Positions 1 through 10,884 are shown, counted from the stretch's first letter. The stretch: 64,000 nt of DNA from Eustoma russellianum (GCA_036186865.1 AP025053.1:8610498-8674497); one strand, 5' to 3'. The notes: generated from the sequence alone by a model not told the origin. Translations and numbers: made by a program.

Positions 1-190
1 TCAATAGTGACACCATTCTTTTAAGGTGTTCGAGTCGTTAATGTTGTTCGTGAGTTAAACAAACCGAGTTTGAACAATTAATATGTTTGTTTAAATAAAC
101 AAGCAAGCTCGGTTCGTTTGCTAAGTTAAATGAACCGAGCTTGAACAACGTGATGCTCTGTTCATCAGGCTCGTTTACAGGCCTACTCTT
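1..190. repeat. Possible degenerate copy of a hAT-like short repeat
   Basis: The stretch is built from GTTCGTTTA/GAACCGAGCTTGAAC-type words, in part inverted (ctcggttcgttt against aaccgagcttg). The same vocabulary makes up the better-preserved element at 50434-50735. No clean ends are visible because the window edge cuts it. Confidence 0.3.
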
Positions 191-830
191 AGGGACCAAA
201 AAAATCTGTAGTTGTAAACGTTAATTGGACGATCGCTATATCTTTATATAAAAAACTCCCTTACTCTTACCCCAATTCCAAAATGAAGTAACATAAACTA
301 GTGTTTATTCTTAAACTACTAAACTAGTGTTTATTCTCTTATATTTACTAACATAATTTTAAAACTATTTGAAAACTAGCATCTTATACCTTTTATAAAA
401 ATGCAAATGAAAACGAAAGCCAATAAATTCTCGAATTCTCTCCTTTATTTCTCTTCATGATTGTAGTCTACGATATCTTTATTTTTTTCTTAAGCCTGAA
501 ATAAAAACCCCACCAAACCCAAAAAAAAAAAAAATCTTTCGTTTAAGGAAAAAAAAGCATATTTTTTTCTATTGCAATAGCTTTGATCATCAATAACATC
601 TGCGGTGGATTATAAGGTCAAAAATCCTTTTTTTTTTTTACTACTTGCAAGAGGCCAGTGCCATGATAAGAGAAGTTCCTTTCATGATAAAATCATGATA
701 TTGTTATATTATTCTTCTCCTTTTCATAAACAAAATGTAAATTTAACTTTACAAAGATAAACATGAAAACAGTAAATGCAGATCTGAATATTATCTCCCC
801 CCGAGAGGCAGTTGCTGTCGATTGGTTTTT
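191..830. other. AT-rich intergenic stretch
   Basis: No coding homology, RNA gene or clear repeat boundary seen. Poly-A and poly-T runs are common. Confidence 0.5.
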
Positions 831-904
831 TTTTTCTTTTTTTTTTTGAGGGGGCGGGGAGGGGGGCGTCATCCATGGGTGGAGTCTAGTATGATGATTT
901 TCTT

Positions 905-1402
905 AGAACAAAAGGTCATTCCTTGGCCTTGAGGACTCCATCGTCCCAGTCCCAAGAATCATTGTGGAGGATGCAAATCAAGAGTCTCAGCCCTAAGGAG
1001 TATTGTGGAGGATACCCATCGTCTCAGCCCGAAGGAGCATTAGGCCTTGATGACCGATCGTTCCAGTTCCAAGGAGCATTGTGGAGGATACAAATTAAGA
1101 GTCTCAGCCCCAAGGAGCATTAGGCTCTGATGGCCGATCGTCCCAGTCCCAAGGAGCATGTGGAGGATACAAATCAGGAGTCCCAGCCCCAAAGAGCATT
1201 GTGGAGAATGCAAATCAGGAGTCCAGCGGTCTCCTAGGTTGGGTGAGAAATTACGCATAGACCCACACAAGGTGTCCCCTGCAAACTAGGTCTTTGACCT
1301 AGAAGCAGTGAAACGCACTCACACTGTGCATGTTTCTGGATTCGAACTCTTGACTTTTTGAAGAAAATGTCAACTTAAGTACCAACTGAGCTATGCCTAG
1401 TA
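905..1402 (-). repeat. tRNA-derived SINE (family A) with an expanded body
   Basis: Read on the minus strand from about 1400, the element opens with a polymerase III box A-like sequence (TAGCTCAGTTGGTA) and, about 45 bases on, a box B (AGTTCGAATCC). Its body carries the family landmarks: a GTGTGGGT segment, then a segment reading GATTTGCATTCTCCACAATG. The same order is seen at 3272, 19640, 31341, 35945 and 58598. This copy is longer than the others because its 3' body is tandemly repeated (see 915-1230). Confidence 0.7.
915..1230. repeat. Tandem expansion inside the SINE body
   Basis: A block reading roughly 'AAGGAGCATTGTGGAGGAT', followed by a CAAATCAAGAGTC segment and CAGCCC, recurs about five times with unit lengths of about 40-65 bases. 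Two larger units also carry a GGCCKATCGTCCCAGT segment. Units differ by substitutions and small indels, so the expansion is not very recent. Confidence 0.7.
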
Positions 1403-1792
1403 ATATGATGTTTTTCTAATGTTGTTTGAGTTTGTTAATTTTAGGAATCAAGATTTTGTAGATATTGAATTGATAGTATATTCACGATAAAACCAAAGGT
1501 TAGTATTCATAACTTGTGCTTTCTTCACTCTTCTCCATTAATGAATACATCATTACTTTGTAATCCATTTGAAACGATATGATTTATGCATTCACGTGGT
1601 TAAATTTTTTGCAAAAGAACAAAGATTCATTCAACTACCGAAAAAGCTAAATTGCTCATCAGCTATTACGATCCTGTTATAAAACAAAATGAAATAATCA
1701 TACTTCGAATATCACACCTTTTTTGGGGTTAAATATTCTTATTTTTATTTAAAAAAGAAGAAAGAAAGCCACATACAAACAATTGAACAAGC
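1403..1792. other. AT-rich intergenic stretch
   Basis: No gene or repeat recognised. Confidence 0.5.
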
Positions 1793-1990
1793 GGGTCAAG
1801 GCGAATGAGATCACCTAACCCCCCTCCCGTGACCCCCCCGCGGCCCGACACGTGGCAGCGGGGTGGGGTGGTGAGGCTGGGTGCGGGTGACCCCCACCCA
1901 GCCTCACAACCCCCTCCTGTTGCCACGTGTCGGGCGGTCGCGGAGGGGGTCACGGGGAGGGGGGTCAGGAGATCCGGATCCGGGTCAAGG
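1793..1990. mobile_element. Foldback Mutator-type MITE, G-box family copy 1
   Basis: A 180-bp GC-rich element (1802-1981) is flanked by a perfect 9-bp target duplication, GGGTCAAGG (1793-1801 and 1982-1990). Its ends are inverted (GAGATCACCTAACCCC against GGGGTCAGGAGATC). The centre folds back on GGTGAGGCTGGGTG / CACCCAGCCTCAC. Each arm carries an ACACGTGGCA-type box (CACGTG, the G-box/ABRE core). The 9-bp duplication is typical of Mutator-superfamily transposition. No coding capacity. Related copies lie near 2450, 4924, 5298, 53370 and 54728. Confidence 0.8.
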
Positions 1991-2224
1991 ATCCATTTGA
2001 AACTGTTTTGGCTTTGTTCAGATCGATATTGATATGAAGAAAAGCATATGCATCGAAACTGTATCGTTTAACATTATTTAAATCGCCGTCGATGTGAACA
2101 AAGCATGGGATACAATTACAGAAACTTCAACTTCGTCACTCCTCCTTCCTATTTTAGCCCTGGCCAGTCTGGTTCGATTTTCGTTGTATTAGGCTTTCGT
2201 GTTTGTATAAGGTTTGGAGAGATG

Positions 2225-2340
2225 TTGGATCGTTTCGCGATCTGATGTACGCAGCTAGCCTTACTACAAGAGACTGTTTCTGCGGCTCGAACTCTTGATC
2301 TCAAAATCACAAAACAACAACTTTACTAGTGGCTCCAAGA
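2225..2340 (-). repeat. Au/TS-like SINE fragment
   Basis: On the minus strand the sequence contains a box B-like GAGTTCGAGCC, then GCAGAAACAGTCTCTTG and GCTGCGTACA. These match the conserved middle of the plant Au/TS SINE group as I know it. The tRNA-like head is only partly visible and the 3' tail is truncated. Confidence 0.55.
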
Positions 2341-2449
2341 CGGCTTCTCTCTCGCTAGAAAGAAAAATATTCTAATTAGACTAATAATGTTTTGAATGAC
2401 GAAATAGTTGATGAAAGAAAACGAAAACCGAAGCATAGTATATTTACCC

Positions 2450-2627
2450 GGATGGGATCGCCTGACCCCCCAGTGGGGCGTAAAAAATGACCGCCCGCCA
2501 CGTGGCACACAGGGGGTGGTGAGGCTGGATGGGGGTCACCCCCACCTAGCCTCACCACTCCCTGTGTGCCACGTGGCGGGCGGTCGCGAAGGGGGTCACT
2601 GGGGAGGCGGTCAGGAGATCCTGTTCC
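2450..2627. mobile_element. Foldback MITE, G-box family copy 2
   Basis: Same organisation as the copy at 1802: inverted ends (GGATCGCCTGACCCC against CGGTCAGGAGATCC), a central fold (GGTGAGGCTGGATGGGGGT and its near complement) and two arms carrying GCCACGTGGCA. The arms here are nearly perfect complements over more than 60 bases. Flanks ATATTTACC and TATTTTACC may be a worn 9-bp target duplication. Confidence 0.75.
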
Positions 2628-2636
2628 TATTTTACC

Positions 2637-3270
2637 ATTGCTGACAGTGTTATGCCCCTGCAGCATAAGTGCAAAATTGTTCACTAGGCGGTCATTTATT
2701 AAGATACCGCTATATTGGACCTCATGTACTTGCAAGTTAAGAATGGAGTTTATAACGACTTGCTCAATACAGAAGAAAGAATAAAGTTGAATGAAGTAGG
2801 TCGTTAAACAAAAATTTAAGACTTGATTGGCAGATAAAAAACATAAGCACACGTATCATCAAAATATAAGTACATAAATTTAAAAAATAATGAAACATAT
2901 TACAAGTTGATGTACCAGTTATGAATTTACAAGTTCATAAACGAACTAATCACTCTCAAGATACGCATGTATAAACAATCTTGAATAATATTTATTGAAT
3001 CATTATTCCAACACCTCCAATCACGACACCCAATTCACACTACCTGAGAACATGGTGAAGATATACACATGCCCTTGTTATCGTTGGTTTAATTGCACCA
3101 GTGAAATTTCTCAAGTTGGTGACTATATTTAATAAAGAGCCAACTAGACATGAGATTGATTGGCGTGAAAGACTACGAATCGGAAGCACGAGATGCTTTT
3201 TTTTTTTTCAAATTTAAAATAGCACATACAGCCAAACAACCTGAGGCAGGCAAGAAAATTATACAACAGA
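2637..3270. other. AT-rich intergenic stretch
   Basis: Nothing recognisable between the MITE and the next SINE. Confidence 0.5.
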
Positions 3271-3271
3271 G

Positions 3272-3515
3272 GATAGGTTAGTTGATACTCATGTTAGATT
3301 TGACATCAAGAGGTTTACAGTTCGATTCAAGAAACACGCACAATGTGGGTATTTTACTTTGGTCTAGTTTGCGGAGGACACCTTGTGTGAATTCTTGCGT
3401 AAAGTAATCACCAACCCATAAAGCGGTTGAGTTCCTAATTTGCATCCTCCACAATGATCCTTATGACTAGGATAGTAGATACCCTCAAAGCCAAGGTATG
3501 GTTTTTGTCACCAAG
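3272..3515 (+). repeat. tRNA-derived SINE, family A
   Basis: Box A-like TAGGTTAGTTGATACT is followed by box B CAGTTCGATTCA, then the family body: GACACCTTGTGTG, a GCGTAAAGTAATCACC segment, and TTTGCATCCTCCACAATGA. It ends in a CAAAGCCAAGGTATGG-type tail. No clear target duplication was found by eye. Confidence 0.65.
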
Positions 3516-3654
3516 AAAATTATTCAACATGATCCACTTTGATAGACGAAGGATAAATCATATACTGCCACCCATTTGTTCTTTATGAGTGAGTTTTTTT
3601 TTTCTGTAGCAACACTTTTAAGAAGTATGTATGTCTTTTCTCCTTATTTATTTT

Positions 3655-4088
3655 TGTTGAGAATCCCACAGTAGCTAATTTGAGAAAAAATGCATGGCTT
3701 ATATAAGGATGAGGTACCACCACCCATTGCCTTAAGGTTTTTAGTGGATATGAGTCTCACCTCATGTAAGCCCAAGTCTCAACATGGTATCAGAGCAGGT
3801 TTAAAATGTGGACTCAACTCTTGCCTGACCCATGGTTGGCCACTTAATGTTTCCCCTCACCTAAGTCCAGATGTTCATGCCTGACTTGTGGTTTGTGATT
3901 TGAGGACGGGTTGTAAGGCGCGCGTGTATGTCAAGCCACGTTGCCACGTGAGGGCGGGTGTTGAGAATCCCACATTGGCTAATTTGAGAAAAAATGCATG
4001 GCTTATATAAGGATGAGGTACCACCACCCATTGCCTTAAGGTTTTGAGTGGATATGGGTCTCACATCATGTAAGCCCAAGTTTCAACA
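3655..4088 (+). mobile_element. TRIM (terminal-repeat retrotransposon in miniature)
   Basis: Two direct repeats of 130 bp (3655-3784 and 3959-4088), nearly identical and both TG...CA, flank only 174 bp of non-coding sequence. The left repeat is followed at once by TGGTATCAGAGC, the primer-binding site complementary to initiator methionine tRNA. The right repeat is preceded by a purine-rich GTGAGGGCGGG tract. Each LTR holds a TATATAAGGA promoter-like motif. The flanks share TATTT, with one extra T on the left. It has no protein-coding capacity and would need enzymes from autonomous elements. Confidence 0.88.
3785..3796 (+). promoter_or_regulatory. TRIM primer-binding site
   Basis: TGGTATCAGAGC directly abuts the end of the left LTR. 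It is the standard plant retroelement match to the 3' end of initiator methionine tRNA. Confidence 0.85.
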
Positions 4089-4920
4089 TATTTAAAATAT
4101 TGTCTTAGTTTAATATAGACATAGTTGAACGATGTTTTAATTAAATTAACACAATATTTTTGTAACACAAGAGTATATAAGTATTTTGTACATTGACTTT
4201 ATACATAATTTGTGTAAACTCTAAAAGTAACTTGATATAGTTCTGCCCGTGATACGATTGAAGTTCAAGCCCGAATATCCTAGTAGGTTGATTATGATTA
4301 GTTAATCATTGGCTATAAAAGCAAGTTGTAATACCCCCATCTTACTTTAATTCATTTTGTGTAATACATATTTTCAATTATTTTCAATTCTCAAACTATT
4401 TTTCTGAACTATCAAAATGAAGATATAAGTTAATAATGAATAAAAGTGTAAAATAAAGAATGAAATCGTCTCTCTATTTTTACGTATTCACTCTCCTGTG
4501 TGCAATTACATGGTTTCAATATTTTATTATGTGCAGTTCCAAGCATGTCTCACACACAACCTAAATGTTTGAATTTGACTTAACCAATTTTATCGAATTA
4601 AATGTTTGTATCATGTTTGATTTTAGGCTGGAAACGTCATGATGCTCATTATCCTTGGAGATTAAAATGGACTTATGATGTTTTTGTTTTTAGGCAGTGA
4701 TGATTATTTGATGAAGATGTTTGATCCTTAAAAAAAAAGGCTTAACGGTCAAGTAAAATTTCCTTATTTAAACATGTTTGATTTATATTAGTGGAATAAG
4801 TCGATGTCGAAGACAATGAACGGGAAATAATTGCAGAAGATGACAAAAGATGGAGTTTTCATATTTTTCCCTTGCGTGTTAAATGCTGCTTGATTGCAAA
4901 GGCTTCTTTCTTACCTGAAT
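4089..4920. other. AT-rich intergenic stretch
   Basis: No gene or bounded repeat recognised. Confidence 0.5.
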
Positions 4921-4923
4921 TGC

Positions 4924-5109
4924 GAGGTGGGATCTCCTAACCTCACTTTCCTCACCTACTTTATGACCACGCGATACGTGGCAGCAAAGAAGGGTGGTGA
5001 GGCTAGATACGGGTGACCCTCATCTAGCCTCACCACCTCCTCTTGCTGCCACGTGTCGCGCGGTCACGCGTCACCGCACCCCATTTGCGGTGAGGGGATC
5101 CTATCCCCT
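4924..5109. mobile_element. Foldback MITE, G-box family copy 3
   Basis: Inverted ends (GGGATCTCCTAACCTC against GTGAGGGGATCCTATC), a central fold (GGTGAGGCTAGATACGGGT and its near complement) and paired arms with ATACGTGGCAGC and GCTGCCACGTGT. The flanks TGAATTGCG and TAAATTGCA look like a worn 9-bp duplication. Confidence 0.7.
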
Positions 5110-5297
5110 AAATTGCACCTTTCAATAATAATCCAAAAATGTGTGAAACTATCTCTTCCCCATGTGCAACAATGTTCTCACCCACACCTTCTTCTTGGTC
5201 AAATTTCAGGAGACAGACCTTCCGGTTTAGATAACATGGAAATACTCCTCCCCATGTGCAACTATTGCCCGTATCCTCCACACACACTTGCATTTTT

Positions 5298-5448
5298 TAG
5301 GGATAGGATCCCTTAACCTATTTTCCTTCACCCCACTCGTCACCGTACGACACGTGCGAGCAAGGGGACACACTCCACCCTGCTATCACGTGTTGCATGG
5401 TCATGAGTAACGTGAGAGAATTTAAGGTGAGGATATCACATCCTCCTT
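5298..5448. mobile_element. Foldback MITE, G-box family copy 4 (internally deleted)
   Basis: It begins GGGATAGGATCCCTTAACC and ends GGTGAGGATATCACATCC, and has ACACGTGCGAGC and GCTATCACGTGT arms. The central GGTGAGGCTAG hairpin seen in the other copies is missing. Boundaries are approximate. Confidence 0.5.
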
Positions 5449-5493
5449 TTTCACCAGATGTTAATTGTTTCAATTTCAAAAAGTTTTATAAAA

Positions 5494-7021
5494 GGGTTAA
5501 TTGCACCTGGCATCCATTGTTTTCCACGAAGTTTTAAGTAGCATCCAATGTTTCATGAAACACACTTGGCATCCAGACTTATAGGGTTAATAGACACCTG
5601 GCATCCAGATGACCTGTTGGACGACCGTGTTGACCGCTGAAATCGACCGTTGACCGGACCTAACCCTACTTTAACCCAATAACCACAGTTTACAAAAGAA
5701 AAGAAAAGTCAAAAGAAAAAAAGAAGAAAAAAGAAGTCAAAAAGCAAAAAAAAAACCTACACCCCACCTCATCCCCACCCCTTCATCTTCTTCCCCTTTC
5801 ATCTTCTTCCCCTTTCACTCACCCTACTATTTCACAACCTTCTTAGTAAAGTCTCCCCTTAAGATAGTATTATCAATAAGCCGTAAAATCAAGAGCAGGA
5901 AAGATTTGCAGAATCAAATGTTCGCCCTCTTGAAGTGTTCATGTGCAGCATTGTGCGCAAGATGGGTTATGGAGATGGATTCAAATGGGTTTCTCAATAC
6001 ATCAAGTAGCAGGTTTTTGGAGGCGGAAGTCTGGTCGAATACTTGTTTCAGTTTTCAGTAAGATGGCGAGGGGCTTGTGCTAGAGGGGTACTGCTATGGA
6101 TGATGGCGTGTACTAACTAAACTTTGAGGAGTGAATGTTCAAAGTCAGGGCCATCTTGGAGCAATGTTGAAATTGGCTAAGCTCCTCCACCACAAAGGCT
6201 TTACATCACTTTTGTTAACACAGAGCGAATCCACAAGCGTTTGCAGATTTCAAACGGTTTTCGTCGATTCCGGTTTGAGACCATTCCAGACGGCCTAGAG
6301 GAGAAGATGGAATATGGCTCTGAAAATGTGGTGGAAGTGTTCGATTCATTGTCTCGAAATGGTTTGATTCCCTTCCGGAACCTGATTCTCAAGCTCAACA
6401 ATTTGGCATTCACAGATGATTCTTCAGATTTCCCGCCGGTGAGTTGCGTGGTCTTTGACTCCACCATGTCCTTCGCCATTGATGCAGCTAAAGAAGTAGA
6501 GATTCTTCAGACACCTTCAAATAAAATCCTTGATTTGGGAAGAGCTCACCACCTGCAAGAGCAGAGCAGGAACAATACCGAACACCTGCAGCAAAGACGA
6601 TCTATGCTCACCAGCAATTTTTACATCTGTGTTCATATACTGTAGAAGCTTCAATAGAATTCAAAGGACTAATCAGTCCACCAGCAATTTGGTTTAATCA
6701 GTCCACCATTGATGAGATTTCTTCTTTACTTGTCTACTATGCAACTAAAAACGAAAGAAGAAAACGAAAAAGGAGGAAGAGAAAGATGGTTGAAAGAGAG
6801 TGGAATTAACCATGGTTTGAAAATTTTGGGCCCCAAGGGAGAGAAAAGTGAAAAAAAAAAAAGGAAAATTGCTAAAAACCGCCTATAGCAGGTGCTTTCC
6901 CGGTTGCAGGATGCCAGGTGTCTATTAACCCTATAAGTCTGGATGCCAAGTGTGTTTCATGAAACATTGGATGCTACTTAAAACTTCGTGGAAAACAATG
7001 GATACCAGGTGCAATTAACTC
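5494..7021. mobile_element. Non-autonomous Mutator-like element carrying a gene fragment (Pack-MULE type)
   Basis: The 1528-bp element is bounded by 113-bp terminal inverted repeats (5494-5606 and 6909-7021) that differ at about two positions by eye. A perfect 10-bp target duplication, TTTTATAAAA, lies outside them (5484-5493 and 7022-7031). Long TIRs with a 9-11-bp duplication define Mutator-superfamily elements. No transposase is encoded. The interior carries a UDP-glycosyltransferase fragment (6137-6497) and other sequence of unknown origin (5607-6136 and 6498-6908). TIR identity points to recent movement. No adjacent autonomous MULE is visible. Confidence 0.88.
6137..6497 (+). pseudogene. 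Captured UDP-glycosyltransferase N-terminal fragment (UGT85-like)
   Basis: The reading frame first gives QGHLGAMLKLAKLLHHKGF. After a one-base frameshift near 6202 it gives ITFVNTE, then RFRFETIPDGL, PFRNLILKLN, PPVSCVV and MSFAIDAAKE. These are the conserved N-terminal blocks of plant family-1 UDP-glycosyltransferases, closest in my recall to UGT85 proteins, which glycosylate small acceptors. About 120 of the usual 480 residues are present. The sugar-donor (PSPG) domain is absent, so no active enzyme is made. Homology stops sharply near 6497. The open frame runs to 6645, but its last 50 codons are unrelated. The fragment lies wholly inside the MULE, which implies capture from a host gene. 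Confidence 0.85.
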
Positions 7022-7031
7022 TTTTATAAAA

Positions 7032-7476
7032 CATATAAATAAAGTTAGTAAACGACGTTTTAAATACAAGACACATCGTTTGACGTCCATAAAAATTTCA
7101 GACCCAAACTAGTCTCAACATGGGTCGAAACTTATGGTATACCAAACTCACATATTTAATTCAATAAAAACTGACATGAGTAATGTAAATTATAGATAGG
7201 AACAATATTCAATAATTTATGCCTATAGATAGTCCTATTATAAACAAACTTCCAAGCTGTAAAATGGCATAATAGTGATTTTTAAAAAAAAAATTTAAAA
7301 AAAAAAGTAGAAGGAAAACTTGAAATTGAATAAAGAAAACAACTCTATGTTTACTCCCCTCCTGATGATATGCTGCCATCTTTCTTGGCGGATTCTTGTA
7401 ATTTTGCATAATTGATGAATGAATTTTTCTATAAAAAGAATTACAGTTAAATAGTAACTGACATGATCTCCTTACA
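7032..7476. other. AT-rich intergenic stretch
   Basis: No gene recognised. It forms the left flank of the copia element. Confidence 0.5.
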
Positions 7477-7510
7477 GTATGCAATTTCCAAATATATCCC
7501 AAGTTCTTAT
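7477..7510. repeat. 34-bp direct repeat flanking copia element 1, left copy
   Basis: The 34 bases beginning GTATGCAATTTCC and ending AAGTTCTTAT recur exactly at 12807-12840, on the other side of the element. This is far longer than the 5-bp duplication that copia integrase makes. Confidence 0.9.
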
Positions 7511-7930
7511 GTTAAAGAAAATGGATAACTAACTTCATGTGATCACATGTTGCAGAAGGGGACCATATCCAGAATGAGATCAATATGGCAGCAGTGTGCA
7601 AGTGATGAAAGCAAGGGAGTCACGTAAGTTCCATTCATAAAGGATAGAATTGTACATTCTGTAAATTAACCACAGTTAGAATAGATTGGTTATTTGTACT
7701 ATAGTTAAAAGTTAGTTAGATGAGATTTCTTGTAGAAGAGGCCAGAATGGTTGTATATATTAGGGATACTTCTTTTGGATGATAAGAGAGAAAACACTTT
7801 TCTCCCATTTTAGCTTGAGCTCTGTTCTCTGCAATTTCTGTTTTTGGTTCATTGAAGCAGTGGCTTCATTTTTCCTGCTTCGTTTCTGTTTGTTGATCTA
7901 ATATAGATCATAGTTTTTTGATTTGTTTCA
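7510..7930 (+). repeat. 5' LTR of copia element 1
   Basis: 421 bp, TG...CA. A TATATATT motif near 7754-7761 is a likely core promoter. It matches the right LTR apart from a handful of mostly single-base indels. Confidence 0.92.
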
Positions 7931-7942
7931 TGGTATCAGAGC
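7931..7942 (+). promoter_or_regulatory. Primer-binding site of copia element 1
   Basis: TGGTATCAGAGC abuts the left LTR, matching the 3' end of initiator methionine tRNA. Confidence 0.88.
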
Positions 7943-8011
7943 GAAAGGAAATCAACCAACTGTTTTTCGCTTTCGTCTCCGTCGAAATCATCATTTCCGT
8001 CATCGTGTGAA

Positions 8012-9488
8012 ATGGCCACAGAAATTACTCCGTCAAGCCCATACTACTTACATCCAAATGAAAACCCATCTTTAGTGTTAGTCCAACCTTTATTCAATGG
8101 TAACAACTACCATCCATGGTCAAGAGCCATGAAGATGGCTCTGCTCTCCAAGAACAAACTGGGTTTTGTTAATGGAACTATTGTAGCGCCAGATGCTAAG
8201 GATGCGAAGCATGATGCGTGGGTGTAATGTAACAACATGGTATTGTCATGGATTTTGAATTCCGTGAACTCTTCCATTTCACAGAGTGTTCTGTGGATGG
8301 ATACGGCTGCAGAAGTTTGGGAGGATCTGCACGAAAGATTTTCAGACGCAGACCCTTTCCGTCTATCAGATTTGATAGAGGAAATACATTCGATCAAACA
8401 AGGTAAACTCAGCATAACTGAATACTTCACTAATTTGAAGATATTATGGGATGAGTTGTTGATTTTGAGACCTTTGCCTATTTGTTCGTGTGATCCTAAG
8501 TGTAACTGTGGGATGATTGATAAAATCAAAATATGTATGTAGAGAAGATTATGTGATTCGTTTCTTAAAAGGTCTAGGAGATGATTACTCACATGTTAAG
8601 TCACAAATTCTCATGATGATTCCAATGCCCAACACTAAGAAAGCTTTTGGAATGGTGTTAAAACATGAAAGACAATCTAACTATTCTCAAAATCATGTTG
8701 AGAATATAGATAATCAAGTGATGACAGTCACCTTCAATTCTGGGAATAAGGGAGTAAACATTCAGAGGGGGTATGGAACGAATGTGGAAAATCAAAAGAA
8801 GTTTAATATGTCTAAAAAGAATCAAGGATCAAATAGCAAGATTCAATGTAATCATTGTGGGATGATGGGTCATGTTGAGGCTAAGTGTTTTAAGAAACAT
8901 GGTTACCCACCTAACTTCAAAGGAAAAGGAAGAGGTAGTCCAATGGTAAACCAGGTCAGTATGGGAGCAGATTGTGTGGAAAGAACAGGGGAAGATAACG
9001 ACAAGTCTGGAATAGGAGGTCAAGGGAGCGTGGTTGCAGGAATTACACAAGATCAATACCAACACTTATTGAATCTTCTACAGAAAGCTCAAGTGAGAGA
9101 GAACATGCCATCTGAGACCTCATCAGCACCGCAGGTACATCAGGTTCAGATGCTGAGATCAAACTTTTCATCTGCTGATGGACAAGAAGAAGGGGAAGGT
9201 AAACATCAGTATTGTGTTAATTGGATATTAGATTCAGGTGCTTCACATCATATTTCATATTCCTTATCTTCATTCCACTCTTATAAGCCCATCACAGGTG
9301 TCTCTGTCAAAATGCCAAATGGTGTCACTGCAGCAGTCACACACATAGGCAGTGTTCATATCACTCCCAAACTGATCCTTCACCATGTTCTGTTTGTTCC
9401 TACTTTCTCTTTTAACCTTATTTCACTGAGTCAGTTAGTGCAGAATTCTAACTATGTTGTTCGTTTTGCTCATGATGTGTGTGTGTGA
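8012..9488 (+). pseudogene. gag and protease region of copia element 1
   Basis: Starts at ATG 8012 with a copia gag N-terminus (NGNNYHPWSRAMKMAL). An in-frame TAA at 8225-8227 interrupts it; the frame then continues (NNMVLSWILNSV) and shifts near 8530 inside a TATGTATG duplication. A CCHC zinc knuckle (CNHCGMMGHVEAKC) lies near 8845-8889 and binds the element RNA. The protease motif WILDSGASHH is at about 9222-9250, with the catalytic DSG. A two-base slip in a GT run near 9480 separates this from the integrase frame. In an intact element all this would be one polyprotein that forms the cytoplasmic particle. Confidence 0.88.
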
Positions 9489-10879
9489 TTCAGGATATTA
9501 CTTCACAAACGATGATTGGATCAGCTAGGCTGATAAATGGAATTTACCACTTACAGACACCATCAAATCAAGCCAAGAGTCAGCTATCCCAGCCTGTTTC
9601 ATGTTCACTCACTCAAAACAACAAAGCCTCGTCTGCACTTTGGCACTACAGATTGGGGCATCCATCAGCCAGAATACTTAGTTCTTTACACAGAAAGTCT
9701 CCTGATATACACTCGCCAGAAGTTACTTTTGATTGTCCAGTCTGCCCTTTGGCAAAACAAAAAAGAAATCCATTTCCCGTTGTGGAATCGAGTAGTCTGT
9801 CTAGTTTTTCCATTATTCACGTAGATATTTGGGGGCCCTATAGAACAATGACAGTACACAATCAGAAATATTTTCTAACGATTGTAGATGGGTATTCTCG
9901 CTATACTTGGGTCTATCTTATGAGAACTAAATCTGAGGCATCACAGTTGTTAGTCTCTTTTATACAGATGGTGAAAACGCAGTTTGACAGTGTAGTAAAG
10001 GTAGTGCGTTCAGACAATGGACCTGAATTTAATTTACCATCATTTTTCGATTCAAGAGGGATTATTCATCAAACGTCGTGTGTTAATACTCCAGAACAGA
10101 ATGGTTTGGTGGAGCGAAAACACCAACACATTCTTAATCTTGCAAGATCTTTGCGCATTCAGTCAAATGTACCACTCAAATTTTGGGGATATTGTGTTAG
10201 TCATGCCACCTACCTCATCAATCGATTACCTACCCCTATATTAAGTGATAAAACTCCTTTTGAAATGTTGTATGGAAAGGTGCCAGATTATAAACAGTTG
10301 AGAGTATTTGGATCATTGGTGCATGTGTGTACTCCTACTCAGAATAGGCCTAAGATGGATCCAAGAAGTATCAAGTGTGTGTTCCTTGGTTTTCCAACCG
10401 CTACAAAAGGATACATTGTGACTGAGTATCACAGTGGAAGAATTTTTGTGTCAAGGGATGTACGTTTTTCTGAGCATTTGTTTCCATTTCAAGATAGCAA
10501 TCTTTCCTCACATTCTGTATCTACTATGCCTAAATACCCACTTCCAGTTCCTTTTTCTGACTCTATATTGGATCATGAACTGCAAAACTCTCATCAGCCA
10601 GCCACATCAAGTCCCTTAAACTCCTCAGATCAAATGACAACAGAAACAGATGTGTTAGATGATTCATCAATACAACCCAGTTCTTCACAGCTAGAAAGAC
10701 CCCTTAGACGTTCAGACAGAATCATTAAACCTCCTAAATACCTACAATCCTATCAGTGCAACAATATTTTATATCCACTCAAGACCAGCATGATGTATGA
10801 TGATGAGTCATTTGAATGTAATGCCTTTAATACTAATACTGTTGTTTATCAAGAACCTAACTCTTTTCTTGAGCAGTGA
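9479..10879 (+). pseudogene. Integrase region of copia element 1
   Basis: The 466-codon frame carries the GAG-pre-integrase zinc-binding segment (LWHYRLGHPS near 9640-9665, CPVCPLAKQK near 9735-9765). The integrase core follows, with the D,D,E residues in HVDIWG (about 9819), RSDNGPEF (about 10008) and QNGLVERKH (about 10096). Integrase inserts the DNA copy into the genome. The C-terminal half has a copia-type linker (LRRSDRIIKPPKYL). The frame ends at a one-base shift near 10875, just before the reverse transcriptase. Confidence 0.9.
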
Positions 10880-10884
10880 AAGTG

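Noticed and set aside
915..1230. Possible CRISPR-like repeat array
   Set aside because: Units are adjacent imperfect tandem repeats within a SINE, without unique spacers, and the DNA is plant nuclear.
2376..2852. 158-codon minus-strand frame
   Set aside because: It crosses the G-box MITE, and its Pro/Gly/Arg content comes from the GC-rich foldback sequence. No family resemblance.
6498..6645. Last 50 codons of the open frame through the UGT fragment
   Set aside because: Similarity to glycosyltransferases stops near 6497. The rest is other MULE interior sequence read in the same frame.
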